Source: Klebsiella sp. RHBSTW-00484 (GTDB taxonomy: Bacteria > Pseudomonadota > Gammaproteobacteria > Enterobacterales > Enterobacteriaceae). Taken from it: DNA of 64,000 nt. A program made the translations under genes and the position numbers. Position 1 is the stretch's first letter. Every line of letters starts with the position of its first letter. The DNA is taken from NCBI RefSeq assembly GCF_013705725.1, contig NZ_CP055481.1, forward strand, positions 248,001 to 312,000, read 5' to 3'. Shown one piece after another: positions 8,249 through 17,815 of this stretch. The notes under the pieces were generated by a model, which saw only the letters and a program-made list of their open reading frames with translations, was not told where the DNA came from and did not search any database.

Positions 8249-8956
8249 ACAGAAAACCTCCAGCTAGGCTGGAGGTTCTGTAAAGCTTTCAGCTTTGAGC
8301 CAGTTATAAAAACCCCTTTTGATTTGTTAAAACAGTTTGCGGTCTGGCAACTGCAAACGTTCAACAAGAAATCAAAAGGGGGTCCCAATGAGGGACGAAA
8401 AGAGCTTAGCGCACACGCGATGGAACTGTAAATATCACATAGTTTTTGCGCCGAAGTACCGAAGAAAGGTGTTCTACGGGGAAAAGCGCAAAGCGATAGG
8501 CAGTATCTTAAGAAAGCTGTGCGAATGGAAAAACGTGAATATTTTGGAAGCAGAATGCTGTGTGGATCACATCCATATGCTTTTGGAAATCCCGCCCAAA
8601 ATGAGTGTGTCGGGCTTTATGGGATACCTGAAGGGAAAGAGCAGCCTGATGCTTTATGAGCAGTTTGGCGATTTGAAGTTCAAATACCGTAACAGGGAAT
8701 TCTGGTGCCGAGGGTATTACGTTGATACGGTTGGGAAAAATACAGCCAGGATACAAGAATACATAAAGCACCAGTTGGAAGAGGATAAAATGGGTGAGCA
8801 ACTCTCGATCCCCTATCCGGGCAGCCCGTTTACGGGCCGTAAGTAATCCATAAATGCAAATGTCAGATCGCGATGCGCCTGTTAGGGCGCGGCTGGCAAC
8901 AGAGCCTTATAGGCGCATATGAAAAACCTCCGGCTATGCCGGAGGATATTTATTTT
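8249..8956 (+). mobile_element. IS200-type insertion sequence (IS200/IS605 family)
   Basis: About 708 bases, the usual IS200 size. The left end has a hairpin (AACCTCCAGC / GCTGGAGGTT) and the right end another (CCTCCGGC / GCCGGAGG), with a single tnpA between them. There are no terminal inverted repeats or target duplication, as expected for a single-strand, tyrosine-HUH mechanism. It lies between the yiaF terminator and the stop codon of ghrB; its right-end hairpin may now terminate ghrB transcription. The outer ends are accurate to a few bases only. Confidence 0.85.
8388..8846 (+). CDS. tnpA: IS200 transposase TnpA (Y1 HUH)
   Basis: A 152-residue single-strand DNA transposase that cuts and rejoins hairpin ends of the element. 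The metal-binding HUH motif is seen in CVDHIHMLLEIP and the catalytic tyrosine in the helix of RGYYVDTVGKNTA. The protein begins MRDEKSLAHTRWNCKYHIVF and ends SIPYPGSPFTGRK, nearly the same as Salmonella IS200 TnpA, and shows no stop or frameshift. The start at 8388 gives the standard length. A G-rich stretch and structured leader before the ATG agree with the known poor translation of IS200. Confidence 0.95.
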   Translation: MRDEKSLAHTRWNCKYHIVFAPKYRRKVFYGEKRKAIGSILRKLCEWKNVNILEAECCVDHIHMLLEIPPKMSVSGFMGYLKGKSSLMLYEQFGDLKFKYRNREFWCRGYYVDTVGKNTARIQEYIKHQLEEDKMGEQLSIPYPGSPFTGRK

Positions 8957-8957
8957 C

Positions 8958-9929
8958 TCACTTCACCTGCGGATTCACGCAGTTCTTCTCGACTTTGCCG
9001 TTCAGGGCATCAATCAGATTATCCACTGCGCAGGCCGCCATGTTATAGCGAGTCTCATGCGTTGCTGAGCCAATATGCGGCACCGCGACGACGTTCGGCA
9101 GGCTTAACAGTGGGGAGTCTTTCGCCAGCGGCTCTTGTTCAAACACATCCAGCCCGGCGGCATAAATTTCACCTTCCTGTAGGGCGGTAATCAGCGCTTT
9201 CTCGTCAACTACCGGACCGCGTCCGGCGTTGATAAAGATGGCGGAAGATTTCATTTTGGCAAACTGCTCTTTACCAAACAGGTGGTGGGTTTCTTCGGTC
9301 AACGGCAGGATCAGGCAGACAAAATCCGCTTCCTGTAACAGGGTGTCGAGATCGCAATAGCGGGCGTTAAAGCGCTCTTCCGCCTGTGGGTGCTGGCGGC
9401 GAGCGTTATAGAGAATCGGCATGCCGAAGCCCGCATGCGCACGCTGGGCGAGCGCCATCCCGATACGACCCATGCCGACGATCCCGAGGGTTTTGTGATG
9501 CACATCGTTGCCAAACCAGTCCGGGCCGATGCTTTTGGTCCACTCTCCGGCCTTCACGCGATTAGCAACTTCAACCACCCGACGCGCGGTGCTTAACACC
9601 AGCGCCATTACGGTATCGGCGACGGTTTCGGTCAGCACGGTCGGGGTGTGCATCAACAGCACCTTATGGGCATTCAGCGCATCGACGTCGAAGTTGTCGT
9701 AGCCGACGGAGATGGTTGAGGTCGCACGAAGCTTGGGCATTTTCTCCAGTAACGCGGTATCGACTTTTTCGCTGGAACCCAGCAGACCTACCGCTTCAGC
9801 GAACGCCGAGACGTGCTGCGAAACGGTCTCCGGACTCAGGTTTTTGACCTGAGTGACGGTAAAGTGTTGTTCCAGACGCTGTTGCAGGTCGTCGGGAAGC
9901 GTTTTGTAGAGAATAACTGACGGCTTCAT
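8958..9929 (-). CDS. ghrB: Glyoxylate/hydroxypyruvate reductase B / 2-ketogluconate (phosphate) reductase
   Basis: NAD(P)H-dependent D-2-hydroxyacid dehydrogenase of 323 residues. The nucleotide-binding motif GIVGMGRIG (about residues 149-157) and the catalytic Arg-Glu-His set (in [15 protein letters not shown] and [12 protein letters not shown]) are visible. E. coli GhrB reduces glyoxylate, hydroxypyruvate and 2-ketoaldonates. Here it is the last gene of a kguE-kguK-kguT set, the place of kguD in Pseudomonas, so it probably reduces 2-keto-6-phosphogluconate to 6-phosphogluconate. It starts 24 bases after kguT. An IS200 end abuts its stop codon. Confidence 0.92.
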   Translation of the reverse strand: MKPSVILYKTLPDDLQQRLEQHFTVTQVKNLSPETVSQHVSAFAEAVGLLGSSEKVDTALLEKMPKLRATSTISVGYDNFDVDALNAHKVLLMHTPTVLTETVADTVMALVLSTARRVVEVANRVKAGEWTKSIGPDWFGNDVHHKTLGIVGMGRIGMALAQRAHAGFGMPILYNARRQHPQAEERFNARYCDLDTLLQEADFVCLILPLTEETHHLFGKEQFAKMKSSAIFINAGRGPVVDEKALITALQEGEIYAAGLDVFEQEPLAKDSPLLSLPNVVAVPHIGSATHETRYNMAACAVDNLIDALNGKVEKNCVNPQVK

Positions 9930-9953
9930 GCGGATCTCCGTTGTGTTAAGGGT

Positions 9954-11234
9954 TCAGGCGTGACGTGTGCCAAGCGGAAGGGTTTGATTATTAGCAGGCT
10001 TAACAATCAAAGTAAGCCATACCGAGACGAAAAGCGCCACTCCCATAAAAATGTACGAGGCCGAAGGGCTGCCGGTGGTGCCGTTAAGATAGCCCACAAA
10101 CCATGAACCGAAGAAGGAACCGAGTGCACCCATGCTGTTGATCAGCGCCATCGCGCCGCCAGCAACGTTGCGCGGCAGCATCTCAGGGATGATGGCGAAG
10201 AAAGGCCCGTAAGGGGCGTACATCGCCGCACCGGCAATAACCAGCAGAATATAAGACACCCAGAAATGATCGCTGCCAACGGCCCAGGACCCCATAAAAG
10301 CAAAGGCGGCAATCAGCAACAGCGGCCAGACGAACAGCTTACGGTTCTGCATTTTGTCGGATGCCCACGAGACAACGATCATTGCAATAGTTGCTGCCAG
10401 GTAAGGAACGGATGAGAGCCAGCCAACCTCGACCATACCCATATTCTCGCCGCCGCTACGGATAATCGACGGCAGCCACAGAACGAAGCCGTAAACCCCG
10501 ATGCTCCAGGCAAAGTACTGCATGCACAGCAGAACAACGTTGCGTGAGCGAAAGGCTTCTTTGTAGTTACGTACGGCTTTAATACCCTGCTGTTCGCGTT
10601 CCAGTTGTTCCTGCAGCGCGGCTTTCTCGCTTTCGGCCAGCCAGTTCACCTGGGATGGTTTATCCTTCACCAGCACCCACCAGCAGAAAGCCCAAAGGAT
10701 CGCCGGGACACCTTCGATGATAAACATTTCACGCCAGCCTAAGGCCTGAATCAGATAGCCGGAAACCACCGACATCCACAGTACCGTGACCGGATTGCCG
10801 AGGATCAGGAAGGTATTGGCCCGCGAACGTTCGGATTTAGTAAACCAGTTGCTGATGTAAATCAGCATCGCCGGCATCACCGCTGCTTCAACGACGCCAA
10901 GAATAAAGCGGATCGCCGCCAGTGCGGGAATGTTGTGTACCATCCCGGTCAGCGAGGCGCAGCCGCCCCACAGAATCAGGCAGATAAAAATCAGTTTGCG
11001 TACGCTGCGGCGTTCCGCATAAATGGCGCCGGGGATCTGGAAGAAGAAATAGCCAAGAAAGAACAGCGCTCCCAGCAGTGAGGAGACGCCTTTGGTTATC
11101 CCCAGGTCTTCATTAATCCCGGCCGCCGAAGCGAAGCTGAAGTTGGCACGGTCGAGGTACGCCAGGCTGTAGGTGATAAATATGATGGGCATGATGTACC
11201 ACCAGCGTTTTGTTGCGTTTGTCGAGCTTTTCAT
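9954..11234 (-). CDS. kguT: MFS transporter of the anion:cation symporter family, probable 2-ketogluconate importer
   Basis: A 426-residue, 12-span permease of the ACS family, related to galactarate, glucarate and phthalate carriers (SLAYLDRANFSFASAAGINE in span 1, ASDKMQNRKLFVWPL between spans 7 and 8). The start at 11234 is supported by AGAGG eight bases upstream; an in-frame start at 11297 would add 21 hydrophilic residues. It sits between a PfkB kinase and ghrB in a run with the Pseudomonas kguE-K-T-D gene order, which gives the substrate call. The transport specificity itself cannot be read from the sequence. Confidence 0.8.
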   Translation of the reverse strand: MKSSTNATKRWWYIMPIIFITYSLAYLDRANFSFASAAGINEDLGITKGVSSLLGALFFLGYFFFQIPGAIYAERRSVRKLIFICLILWGGCASLTGMVHNIPALAAIRFILGVVEAAVMPAMLIYISNWFTKSERSRANTFLILGNPVTVLWMSVVSGYLIQALGWREMFIIEGVPAILWAFCWWVLVKDKPSQVNWLAESEKAALQEQLEREQQGIKAVRNYKEAFRSRNVVLLCMQYFAWSIGVYGFVLWLPSIIRSGGENMGMVEVGWLSSVPYLAATIAMIVVSWASDKMQNRKLFVWPLLLIAAFAFMGSWAVGSDHFWVSYILLVIAGAAMYAPYGPFFAIIPEMLPRNVAGGAMALINSMGALGSFFGSWFVGYLNGTTGSPSASYIFMGVALFVSVWLTLIVKPANNQTLPLGTRHA

Positions 11235-11336
11235 AGGCTTGCCTCTGTTAGTGAGGTGACACTCATCATCGATAAGGTGCGTTACGCCGCGCTGCATGTA
11301 GGGTACAGGACGGCTATGACATTGTGCTGAACCGGA

Positions 11337-12275
11337 TTATTCGCCCAGCGCCTCGCGGGTCGGTAATCCTTCGCTATCCCCCTGGACCTGGATGGCCAAC
11401 GAACCAATTTTGTTACCGCGTTGTACCGCCTGGCGCAGCGACTTGCCCTCCAGCAGGGCGCTAATCACCCCGACGGCAAAACCATCGCCCGCGCCGACGG
11501 TATCGACGACGTTATCCACTTTTATCGCCGCCACGGCTCCTTGTTCGCCATCGGCGGTTTTATACCAGGCGCCATCAGAGCCGGTCTTAATCACTACCGT
11601 GCGTACGCCGCGGGTGAGATAGAAGTCCGCGATGGCTTCCGGCGTCTGCTGACCAGTCAGAATCATCCCCTCTTTTAAGCCGGGAAGAACCCAGTCGGCC
11701 TGAAAAGCAAGCTGGTTCAGTTTTTCCACCATCTCGGCTTCGCTTTTCCACAGCGTAGGACGCAGATTAGGGTCGAATGAGAGGGTTTTTCCCTGAGCCT
11801 TCATGGTACGGGCCGCATGATCCAGCAGGGCGTACGAGCTTTCCGACAGCGCGGCGGCTACACCGCTTAAGTGCAGGTGACGAGCGCTGGCGAAATAGGC
11901 TTCGTTAAAATCATCCGGCGAAAGATAGCTGGCAGCGGAACCTTTGCGGAAATATTCCACAATGGGATCGGTTCCATTTTCGACTTTAGATTTCAGCTGA
12001 AAACCGGTAGCGTAGCGGCCATCTTTGCTCACGCCGCGCGCATCGATCCCCTCTTTCGCCAGCGCGTTGAGGACGAAGCGACCAAAGCTATCCTCGCCGA
12101 CACGGCTCACCCAGCCGACGCTTAAGCCCAGGCGGGCCAGGCCGGTAGCGACGTTCAACTCTGCGCCCGCGACACGTTTCATAAAGTGCTCTACTTCAGC
12201 CAGTTCGCCGGTTTCGGTAGCGACAAACATCGCCATGGCTTCGCCTATGGTGATGACATCTAACGTTTTTTGCAT
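11337..12275 (-). CDS. kguK: PfkB-family sugar kinase, probable 2-ketogluconate kinase
   Basis: Cytoplasmic ribokinase-type kinase of 312 residues. The C-terminal PfkB signature VDTVGAGDGFAVGVISALL (about residues 257-275) holds the anion hole GAGD and the catalytic aspartate, and the N-terminal substrate lid GAELNVATGLARLG is conserved. It is close to KdgK (2-keto-3-deoxygluconate kinase), so that is the main alternative. The kguE and kguT neighbours favour phosphorylation of 2-ketogluconate at C6. It ends about 100 bases before kguT and begins three bases after kguE, suggesting coupled translation. Confidence 0.8.
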   Translation of the reverse strand: MQKTLDVITIGEAMAMFVATETGELAEVEHFMKRVAGAELNVATGLARLGLSVGWVSRVGEDSFGRFVLNALAKEGIDARGVSKDGRYATGFQLKSKVENGTDPIVEYFRKGSAASYLSPDDFNEAYFASARHLHLSGVAAALSESSYALLDHAARTMKAQGKTLSFDPNLRPTLWKSEAEMVEKLNQLAFQADWVLPGLKEGMILTGQQTPEAIADFYLTRGVRTVVIKTGSDGAWYKTADGEQGAVAAIKVDNVVDTVGAGDGFAVGVISALLEGKSLRQAVQRGNKIGSLAIQVQGDSEGLPTREALGE

Positions 12276-12278
12276 AAC

Positions 12279-13028
12279 TTAATCCTCGCGTAACAGGTTG
12301 ACGTAGCGGCGGGTCACGGCCGTCAGGTCATGGCCAGTCAGCGGAAATTCAATCCCGCGTGGAGCATCGGCGGGCAGATTGTCGAGCAGCGCCAGCCAGC
12401 GGTCGGACGCTTCGTCCGGCGGCACGGCACGAAAGTGCGAATGGTGCGGTTCCGCTGCCTTAACGTGGATATAGCTGACCGCGGGGGCCAGTTGGCGTGC
12501 GGCTTCTTCCGGCGAATCGCCGACCCACAGCCAGTTGCCCATATCAAAGGTGAGAGTGACCGGCAGCTGATTAACCCGGCAGGCGGCTTTGAAGCGCTGC
12601 ATCGGCGCCAGCTGGCCGCAGTCGGTCTGATCGTTTTCCACCACCAGCGCCATTCCGCTCTCCTGCAGAATATCGCGCAGGGTTTCCAGATCATTGTGGT
12701 GACGAAAGTGGCCCAGCGAGAGCTTTAGCCAAAGCGCGTTAAGGGTCTGCGCTTCCTGTAAAAAGCCAGAGAGGTGCGGATTGAGCGAGCCGTCAGCGGC
12801 AAACAGGGCTTCTGGCGCAGAGTAACAGGCCAGCAGGCCGCGATGCTCAATGTCTGCGGCCAGTTCTGGCAGGTGATTCAGTTCATCAGCGCTGAACAGT
12901 TCGCGGCGAATTTCCACGCCGTCCGCACCGGAACCGGCGATAAATGGCAGTACGGCGGACTGTCCACCCAGCGCCTTAATGTGGTCATTCCCGTACGCGG
13001 CGGTTACGACAATTATTTTTCTGGCCAT
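12279..13028 (-). CDS. kguE: KguE-type sugar phosphate isomerase/epimerase (TIM barrel)
   Basis: A 249-residue protein of the xylose-isomerase-like TIM-barrel superfamily. Acidic and histidine residues that bind metal in such barrels are seen in DGVEIRRELF, VVENDQTD, TFDMGNWLW and YIHVKAAEPHH. It is the first gene of the operon and overlies the position of kguE in Pseudomonas, where the exact reaction is uncertain. It starts just downstream of a LacI-type operator candidate. The role in 2-ketogluconate use is inferred from context only. Confidence 0.75.
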   Translation of the reverse strand: MARKIIVVTAAYGNDHIKALGGQSAVLPFIAGSGADGVEIRRELFSADELNHLPELAADIEHRGLLACYSAPEALFAADGSLNPHLSGFLQEAQTLNALWLKLSLGHFRHHNDLETLRDILQESGMALVVENDQTDCGQLAPMQRFKAACRVNQLPVTLTFDMGNWLWVGDSPEEAARQLAPAVSYIHVKAAEPHHSHFRAVPPDEASDRWLALLDNLPADAPRGIEFPLTGHDLTAVTRRYVNLLRED

Positions 13029-13074
13029 CCCAACACTCCCGGCGATTATCTAATGCGTTGTTTATTACGCTAGA

Positions 13075-13088
13075 TGGTATCGGTTCCA
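13075..13088. promoter_or_regulatory. Putative operator for the LacI/PtxS-type repressor
   Basis: TGGTATCGGTTCCA is an imperfect 14-base palindrome (10 of 14 positions symmetric) with a central CG, between the repressor gene and kguE. The PtxS site known from Pseudomonas, TGAAACCGGTTTCA, has the same length and centre. Binding is inferred. Confidence 0.45.
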
Positions 13089-13136
13089 AAGCAAAGGTTA
13101 AGATGTTCAATTTATGATCGCCATCACGAAGGATCG

Positions 13137-14153
13137 TTAGCGGGAGGTAGAGCCTCTGACGATTAGCTCGCCGGAAAACACCCGTTCACAGACCGGGTCA
13201 TTGCTGCCCGCAATGCGGCGCACCACCTGCTCAACGGCGGCGAAACCAATCTGCCAGGTTGGCTGCTTGAGGGTGGTAATCCCCACGCCCGCCAGCTCGG
13301 CCCACTCCAGCTCATCGAAGCCCAGCAGGCCGATATCGCTGCCCCAAATCAGGCCAATACGCTTAAGAGAGCGCGCAACTTGCAGGGTCAGCGCGCCGTT
13401 GGCGGAAATCACCGCTTTGCGCATTCCGCGGTGGTGGGAGTGGAAATGGCGCAGGACGTTATCCAGCATCGCACCGTCGTTGAGCGGGACTTCGGCATTT
13501 TCCGCGATGATGCCAGCATGATGCTGGAGCGTGTTGCGAAAGGCGCTCAGGCGCTCGCGGCGAGTGTTTACCGAGCCGAGCGGTTCGCTGAGGAACAGTA
13601 AGGCTTCGAAGCCTTTTTCCACCAGATGTTCGGTGGCGGTGGCGGCGGCCTGGGTATTATCGAGACCGACGACATCACAGGCGAACTCAGGAATTTTGCG
13701 GTCGATAAGCACCATCGGCAGCGCCGACTGCTGTAGCCGGTTTAGACCGTCTTCACGCATCCCGACCGCATTGACCACAATCCCCTCCACCTGGTAACTG
13801 CGCAGCAGGTCGAGATAGTGCAGCTCCTGGTCCAGCTCGTTATTGGTGTTACACACCAGCAGGGTAAAGCCTTTTTCGCGACAGGCGGCTTCGATACCGC
13901 TGAGCACGTTGACGGAGTAGGGGTTGGTGATATCAGCGATGATCAGACCAATCAGCCGGGTGCGGCCATGCTTCAGGCCGCGGGCCATCAGACTAGGACG
14001 GTAATCGAGCTCGGCAATCGCTTTTTCAATTCGCCCTAGCAGATCGTCGGAAAGCAGATGCTTTTCGCCGTTCAGATAGCGTGAAATGCTGGTTTTGCCG
14101 GTCTTTGCGGCTTTCGCCACATCGCTAATGGTTGCTCGCGCCGCTTTCGCCAT
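13137..14153 (-). CDS. LacI-family repressor of the 2-ketogluconate operon (PtxS-like)
   Basis: A 338-residue regulator. The N-terminal helix-turn-helix and hinge are clear (ATISDVAKAAKTGKTSISRY, then LDYRPSLMARGLK), followed by a periplasmic-binding-protein-like effector domain (LIGLIIADITNPY, GIVVNAVG, LLGFDELEWAELAG). The start at 14153 has AAGGAAG six bases upstream; a longer frame to 14180 adds nine residues without a good site. It reads in the same direction as the kgu genes, about 110 bases upstream of kguE. PtxS of Pseudomonas responds to 2-ketogluconate; the same ligand is inferred here. Confidence 0.8.
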   Translation of the reverse strand: MAKAARATISDVAKAAKTGKTSISRYLNGEKHLLSDDLLGRIEKAIAELDYRPSLMARGLKHGRTRLIGLIIADITNPYSVNVLSGIEAACREKGFTLLVCNTNNELDQELHYLDLLRSYQVEGIVVNAVGMREDGLNRLQQSALPMVLIDRKIPEFACDVVGLDNTQAAATATEHLVEKGFEALLFLSEPLGSVNTRRERLSAFRNTLQHHAGIIAENAEVPLNDGAMLDNVLRHFHSHHRGMRKAVISANGALTLQVARSLKRIGLIWGSDIGLLGFDELEWAELAGVGITTLKQPTWQIGFAAVEQVVRRIAGSNDPVCERVFSGELIVRGSTSR

Positions 14154-14213
14154 GGTGGCTTCCTTTGCTGAAATCTGCACACACCTTAGCGCGAAAATCC
14201 GCTATATCAAGCA

Positions 14214-14238
14214 TTTTGCCCGGCGAGTGCCGGGCAAA
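14214..14238 (-). terminator. Hairpin between yiaD and the LacI-type gene
   Basis: TTTGCCCGGC and GCCGGGCAAA form a perfect ten-pair stem with a four-base loop. It lies a few bases after the yiaD stop and probably ends yiaD transcripts, although the T-run is weak. Confidence 0.65.
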
Positions 14239-14245
14239 GGGGGAG

Positions 14246-14908
14246 TTACTGCAACGGGCTGAGGGTGATTTCGACGCGACGGTTCTGCGCTTTACCTTCT
14301 GCGGTGCTATTGCTGGCGACCGGATTAGCCGGACCCATGCCGGTGGTGCGGATGCGGTTTGCCGCCACGCCCTGGGTGATCAGCGCGCTGGCGACGCTGT
14401 CGGCACGCTGCTGGGAGAGACGCATATTCAGCTCCTGGCTGCCGGTGCTGTCGGTGTAGCCAACGACGTTGACGGCAGTTTTCTCGTACTCTTTCAGTAC
14501 CATCGCCACCCCTGTCAGGGTATTAGCACCCGCTGGTTTGAGGTTGGCGCTGCTGCTATCAAAGGTCACATTGCTTGGCATATTCAGCACGATGTTGTCG
14601 CCATTTCGCGTCACGCTCACCCCGGTTCCCTGCATTTTCTCGCGCAGTTTCGCTTCCTGCACGTCCATGTAGTAGCCGATACCGCCTCCGAGCGCTGCCC
14701 CTGCCGCCGCGCCGATCAGCGCGCCTTTGCCACGGTCATGTTTTGAGGAGGAGAGGGCGCCAATACCCGCGCCGACTAACGAACCGACACCTGCGCCGAT
14801 GCCGGATTTACCCGCCTCGCGCTCGCCGGTGTAAGGGTTGGTGGTACAGCCTGAAATGATCAGCGTGCCGCTAACGATAGCCGCAATCATGAGTACGCTT
14901 TTTTTCAT
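14246..14908 (-). CDS. yiaD: OmpA-family outer-membrane lipoprotein YiaD
   Basis: A 220-residue lipoprotein. The signal peptide ends in LIISGC (cysteine at residue 21). A glycine-zipper segment follows (GIGAGVGSLVGAGIGAL and ALIGAAAGAALGGGIGYYMD, about residues 36-81), then a peptidoglycan-binding OmpA C-terminal domain with VVGYTDSTGSQELNMRLSQQ and NRRVEI. It probably tethers the outer membrane to the cell wall. In E. coli, YiaD is a multicopy suppressor of a bamB mutant defect. It is divergent from bisC, with 167 bases between them. Confidence 0.93.
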   Translation of the reverse strand: MKKSVLMIAAIVSGTLIISGCTTNPYTGEREAGKSGIGAGVGSLVGAGIGALSSSKHDRGKGALIGAAAGAALGGGIGYYMDVQEAKLREKMQGTGVSVTRNGDNIVLNMPSNVTFDSSSANLKPAGANTLTGVAMVLKEYEKTAVNVVGYTDSTGSQELNMRLSQQRADSVASALITQGVAANRIRTTGMGPANPVASNSTAEGKAQNRRVEITLSPLQ

Positions 14909-15075
14909 CTTATTTCCTTAATCTTTTTTATTCTTTGCCACAGCGACCGTGACGGTTGATTATGACGCCCGAAGACGGAGAAAATTCCGCAGATAACATC
15001 TCAATTTGTAAATAACATTGAACGGCCGAATAACAGACCGTCACCACACCTGCTATCGCTGACCAGGAGCCTGCT

Positions 15076-17406
15076 TTGCCAACCTCATCTGCCACTAAAA
15101 CCATCCTCACCGCAGCCCACTGGGGGCCAATGCTGGTTGAAACGGATGGCGAAAACGTCCTCTCCTCGCGCGGGGCGCTCGATACGCCTTTCGCAAACTC
15201 GCTGCAAACCGCCGTGCGCGATCAGGTGCACAGCAAAACTCGCGTGCGCTATCCGATGGTACGCAAGGGATTTCTCGTCTCGCCGGAAAGCCCGCAGGGT
15301 GTGCGCGGTCAGGATGAGTTCGTACGGGTGAGCTGGGAACAGGCGCTGGATTTGATTCACGCTCAGCACCAACGTATTCGTGACAACTATGGCCCCGAAT
15401 CCATCTTTGCGGGTTCCTACGGCTGGCGTTCCAACGGCGTGCTGCACAAAGCGGCGACGTTGCTTCAGCGTTATATGAGCCTGGCGGGCGGCTATACCGG
15501 GCATCTGGGGGATTATTCCACCGGCGCGGCGCAGGCGATCATGCCGTATGTGGTAGGTGGCAATGAGGTTTATCAGCAGCAGACCAGCTGGCCGATGGTA
15601 CTTGAGCATAGCGATGTGGTGGTGCTGTGGAGCGCCAACCCGCTGAATACGCTAAAAATTGCCTGGAATGCCTCCGATGAGCAGGGGATCCCATGGTTCG
15701 ACCAATTGCGCCAGAGCGGGAAACGAGTGATTTGCATCGATCCGATGCGATCGGAAACGGCGGAATTCTTCGGCGACGCGGCGGAGTGGATCGCCCCGCA
15801 CATGGGCACCGACGTTGCGTTGATGCTAGGCATCGCCCATACGCTGGTGGAAAACGGCTGGCAGGATGATGCGTTTTTGGCCCGCTGTACCAGCGGCTAC
15901 GACGTTTTTACCCGCTATCTGAACGGTGAAAGCGACGAGACGCCAAAAACGGCAGAGTGGGCGGCGGCGATCTGCGGCGTTAGTGCGGATAAAATTCGCG
16001 AACTGGCAAAATTATTCCACGAAAACACAACTATGCTGATGTCCGGTTGGGGGATGCAGCGTCAGCAGTTTGGTGAGCACAAACACTGGATGCTGGTGAC
16101 GTTGGCGGCGATGCTCGGGCAGATTGGCACCGAGGGCGGGGGCTTTGGCCTTTCCTACCATTTTGCCAACGGTGGCAACCCCACGCGCCGCGCGGCGGTG
16201 CTGGCTTCAATGCAGGGCAGCGTGGCGGGTGGCACCGATGCGGTAGAAAAAATTCCGGTCGCGCGCATCGTCGAGGCGCTGGAAAACCCCGGTGCGGCTT
16301 ATCAGCACAACGGTATGGAGCGCAGCTTCCCGGATATTCGTTTTATCTGGTGGGCGGGCGGTGCCAACTTTACTCATCATCAGGATACCAATCGACTGAT
16401 TCGCGCCTGGCAGAAGCCGGAGCTTATCGTGATTTCCGAATGCTTCTGGACCGCGGCGGCGCGCCATGCCGATATCGTGCTGCCCGCAACGACGTCATTT
16501 GAACGCAATGATATGACCATGACAGGCGATTACAGCAACCAGCATCTGGTGCCGATGAAGCGGGTGGTCGCGCCGCGCGATGAAGCGCGCGATGATTTCG
16601 ATGTGTTTGCCGACCTCAGCGAACGCTGGGAAGAGGGCGGTCGTGAGCGCTTTACCGAAGGGAAAAGCGATGTGCAGTGGCTGGAAACTTTCTACCAGAT
16701 TGCCGCCCAGCGCGGGGCTGCGCAACAGGTGACGTTGCCGCCGTTCACGCAGTTCTGGCAGGCGAATCAGTTCATTGAGATGCCGGAAAGCCCGGAAAAT
16801 GCGCGTTTCGCCCGCTTTGCCGCCTTCAGGGCCGATCCGCAGGCGAATCCGCTGAAAACCGCCAGTGGCAAAATTGAGATTCACTCCGCGACTATCGCCG
16901 GTTTTGCTTATCCAGATTGCCCGCCGCACCCTATGTGGCTGGAGCCGGATGAGTGGCACGGCAACGCGCAGGAAGGTCAGCTACAGGTGCTGTCAGCGCA
17001 TCCGGCGCATCGCCTTCACAGTCAGCTCAATCATACCTCACTGCGCGAGCAGTACGCGGTGGCGGGCCGTGAACCGCTAACGCTTCACCCGCAGGATGCG
17101 CAGGCGCGCAATATCGCTGACGGGGACGTAGTGCGGGTGTGGAATTCACGCGGTCAGGTGCTGGCCGGGGCGGTGGTGACCGACGGCATCCGTCCTGGCG
17201 TCATTTGCTTGCATGAGGGGGCGTGGCCGGATCTCGACGCCCAGGCTGGCATCTGCAAAAACGGCGCGGTAAACGTGCTGACTAAAGATATTCCAACGTC
17301 GCGACTGGGCAACGGCTGCGCCGGAAATACGGCGCTGGCCTGGCTGGAAAAATATACCGGACCTGAGCTTACGCTGACGGCATTTGATCCGCCGACCAAT
17401 GCATAA
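15076..17406 (+). CDS. bisC: Biotin sulfoxide reductase BisC (molybdopterin enzyme)
   Basis: A 776-residue member of the DMSO-reductase family that reduces biotin sulfoxide, and in E. coli also free methionine sulfoxide, in the cytoplasm using the bis-MGD molybdenum cofactor. There is no twin-arginine signal, which separates it from TorA/DmsA. Conserved cofactor-binding stretches include [40 protein letters not shown] and [20 protein letters not shown]; the serine of the GDYSTG segment is the expected Mo ligand. The start is a TTG at 15076 with AGGAG seven bases upstream. The 3' end overlaps yiaC on the other strand by 38 bases. Confidence 0.95.
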   Translation: MPTSSATKTILTAAHWGPMLVETDGENVLSSRGALDTPFANSLQTAVRDQVHSKTRVRYPMVRKGFLVSPESPQGVRGQDEFVRVSWEQALDLIHAQHQRIRDNYGPESIFAGSYGWRSNGVLHKAATLLQRYMSLAGGYTGHLGDYSTGAAQAIMPYVVGGNEVYQQQTSWPMVLEHSDVVVLWSANPLNTLKIAWNASDEQGIPWFDQLRQSGKRVICIDPMRSETAEFFGDAAEWIAPHMGTDVALMLGIAHTLVENGWQDDAFLARCTSGYDVFTRYLNGESDETPKTAEWAAAICGVSADKIRELAKLFHENTTMLMSGWGMQRQQFGEHKHWMLVTLAAMLGQIGTEGGGFGLSYHFANGGNPTRRAAVLASMQGSVAGGTDAVEKIPVARIVEALENPGAAYQHNGMERSFPDIRFIWWAGGANFTHHQDTNRLIRAWQKPELIVISECFWTAAARHADIVLPATTSFERNDMTMTGDYSNQHLVPMKRVVAPRDEARDDFDVFADLSERWEEGGRERFTEGKSDVQWLETFYQIAAQRGAAQQVTLPPFTQFWQANQFIEMPESPENARFARFAAFRADPQANPLKTASGKIEIHSATIAGFAYPDCPPHPMWLEPDEWHGNAQEGQLQVLSAHPAHRLHSQLNHTSLREQYAVAGREPLTLHPQDAQARNIADGDVVRVWNSRGQVLAGAVVTDGIRPGVICLHEGAWPDLDAQAGICKNGAVNVLTKDIPTSRLGNGCAGNTALAWLEKYTGPELTLTAFDPPTNA

Positions 17407-17815
17407 TCCAGGTCGGATGCTGGGTTTCATCCTGCCATGCGCAGTCTTCAATGCGAAAGCCCTGTGCATGGTAGAAATTCACCGCCCGGACGTTTTTCTG
17501 GTATACCTCAAGGCTTAGCCAGCCGTAGTACTTTTTGACTTCGTTGATCAACGCGCTGCCGATGCCCTGCCGGGCGGCATCCGGCGCGACGAACAGCGCG
17601 CCGATAAAGCGCGACTCCATCACGCTGATAAAGCCCTTTAATACGCCATCCTCTTCCCATACCCATGTTTGGGCTGCGGGCAGATAAACGTCGCGCACTA
17701 TCGGCAGACTTTCATGCCAGTAGCTTTCGGCGATAAACGGGTGCGCGTAGATCGTACTTTCCAGCCATAGCCCAAGGAGCTGGCCGGTTTCGTTAGCGTC
17801 CCAATTGCGGATCAT
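17369..17815 (-). CDS. yiaC: GNAT-family N-acetyltransferase YiaC
   Basis: A 148-residue acetyl-CoA-dependent acetyltransferase; E. coli YiaC acetylates lysines of several proteins. The GNAT core is visible: [36 protein letters not shown] (acetyl-CoA loop, RQGIGS) and VNFYHAQGF. The start MIRNWDAN at 17815 fits the E. coli length of 146; an upstream frame to 17869 overlaps tag too far. It overlaps the 3' end of tag by 23 bases, so the two are likely co-translated, and it also overlaps convergent bisC. Confidence 0.9.
   Translation of the reverse strand: MIRNWDANETGQLLGLWLESTIYAHPFIAESYWHESLPIVRDVYLPAAQTWVWEEDGVLKGFISVMESRFIGALFVAPDAARQGIGSALINEVKKYYGWLSLEVYQKNVRAVNFYHAQGFRIEDCAWQDETQHPTWIMHWSADQMPSA

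Noticed and set aside
11337..12275. Calling the PfkB kinase KdgK (2-keto-3-deoxygluconate kinase)
   Set aside because: Sequence allows it, but the kguE and kguT neighbours and the PtxS-like repressor favour 2-ketogluconate; kept as an alternative in the entry.
14132..14746. 204-codon plus-strand frame opposite yiaD
   Set aside because: Antisense to a well-recognised OmpA-like lipoprotein; no start signal.
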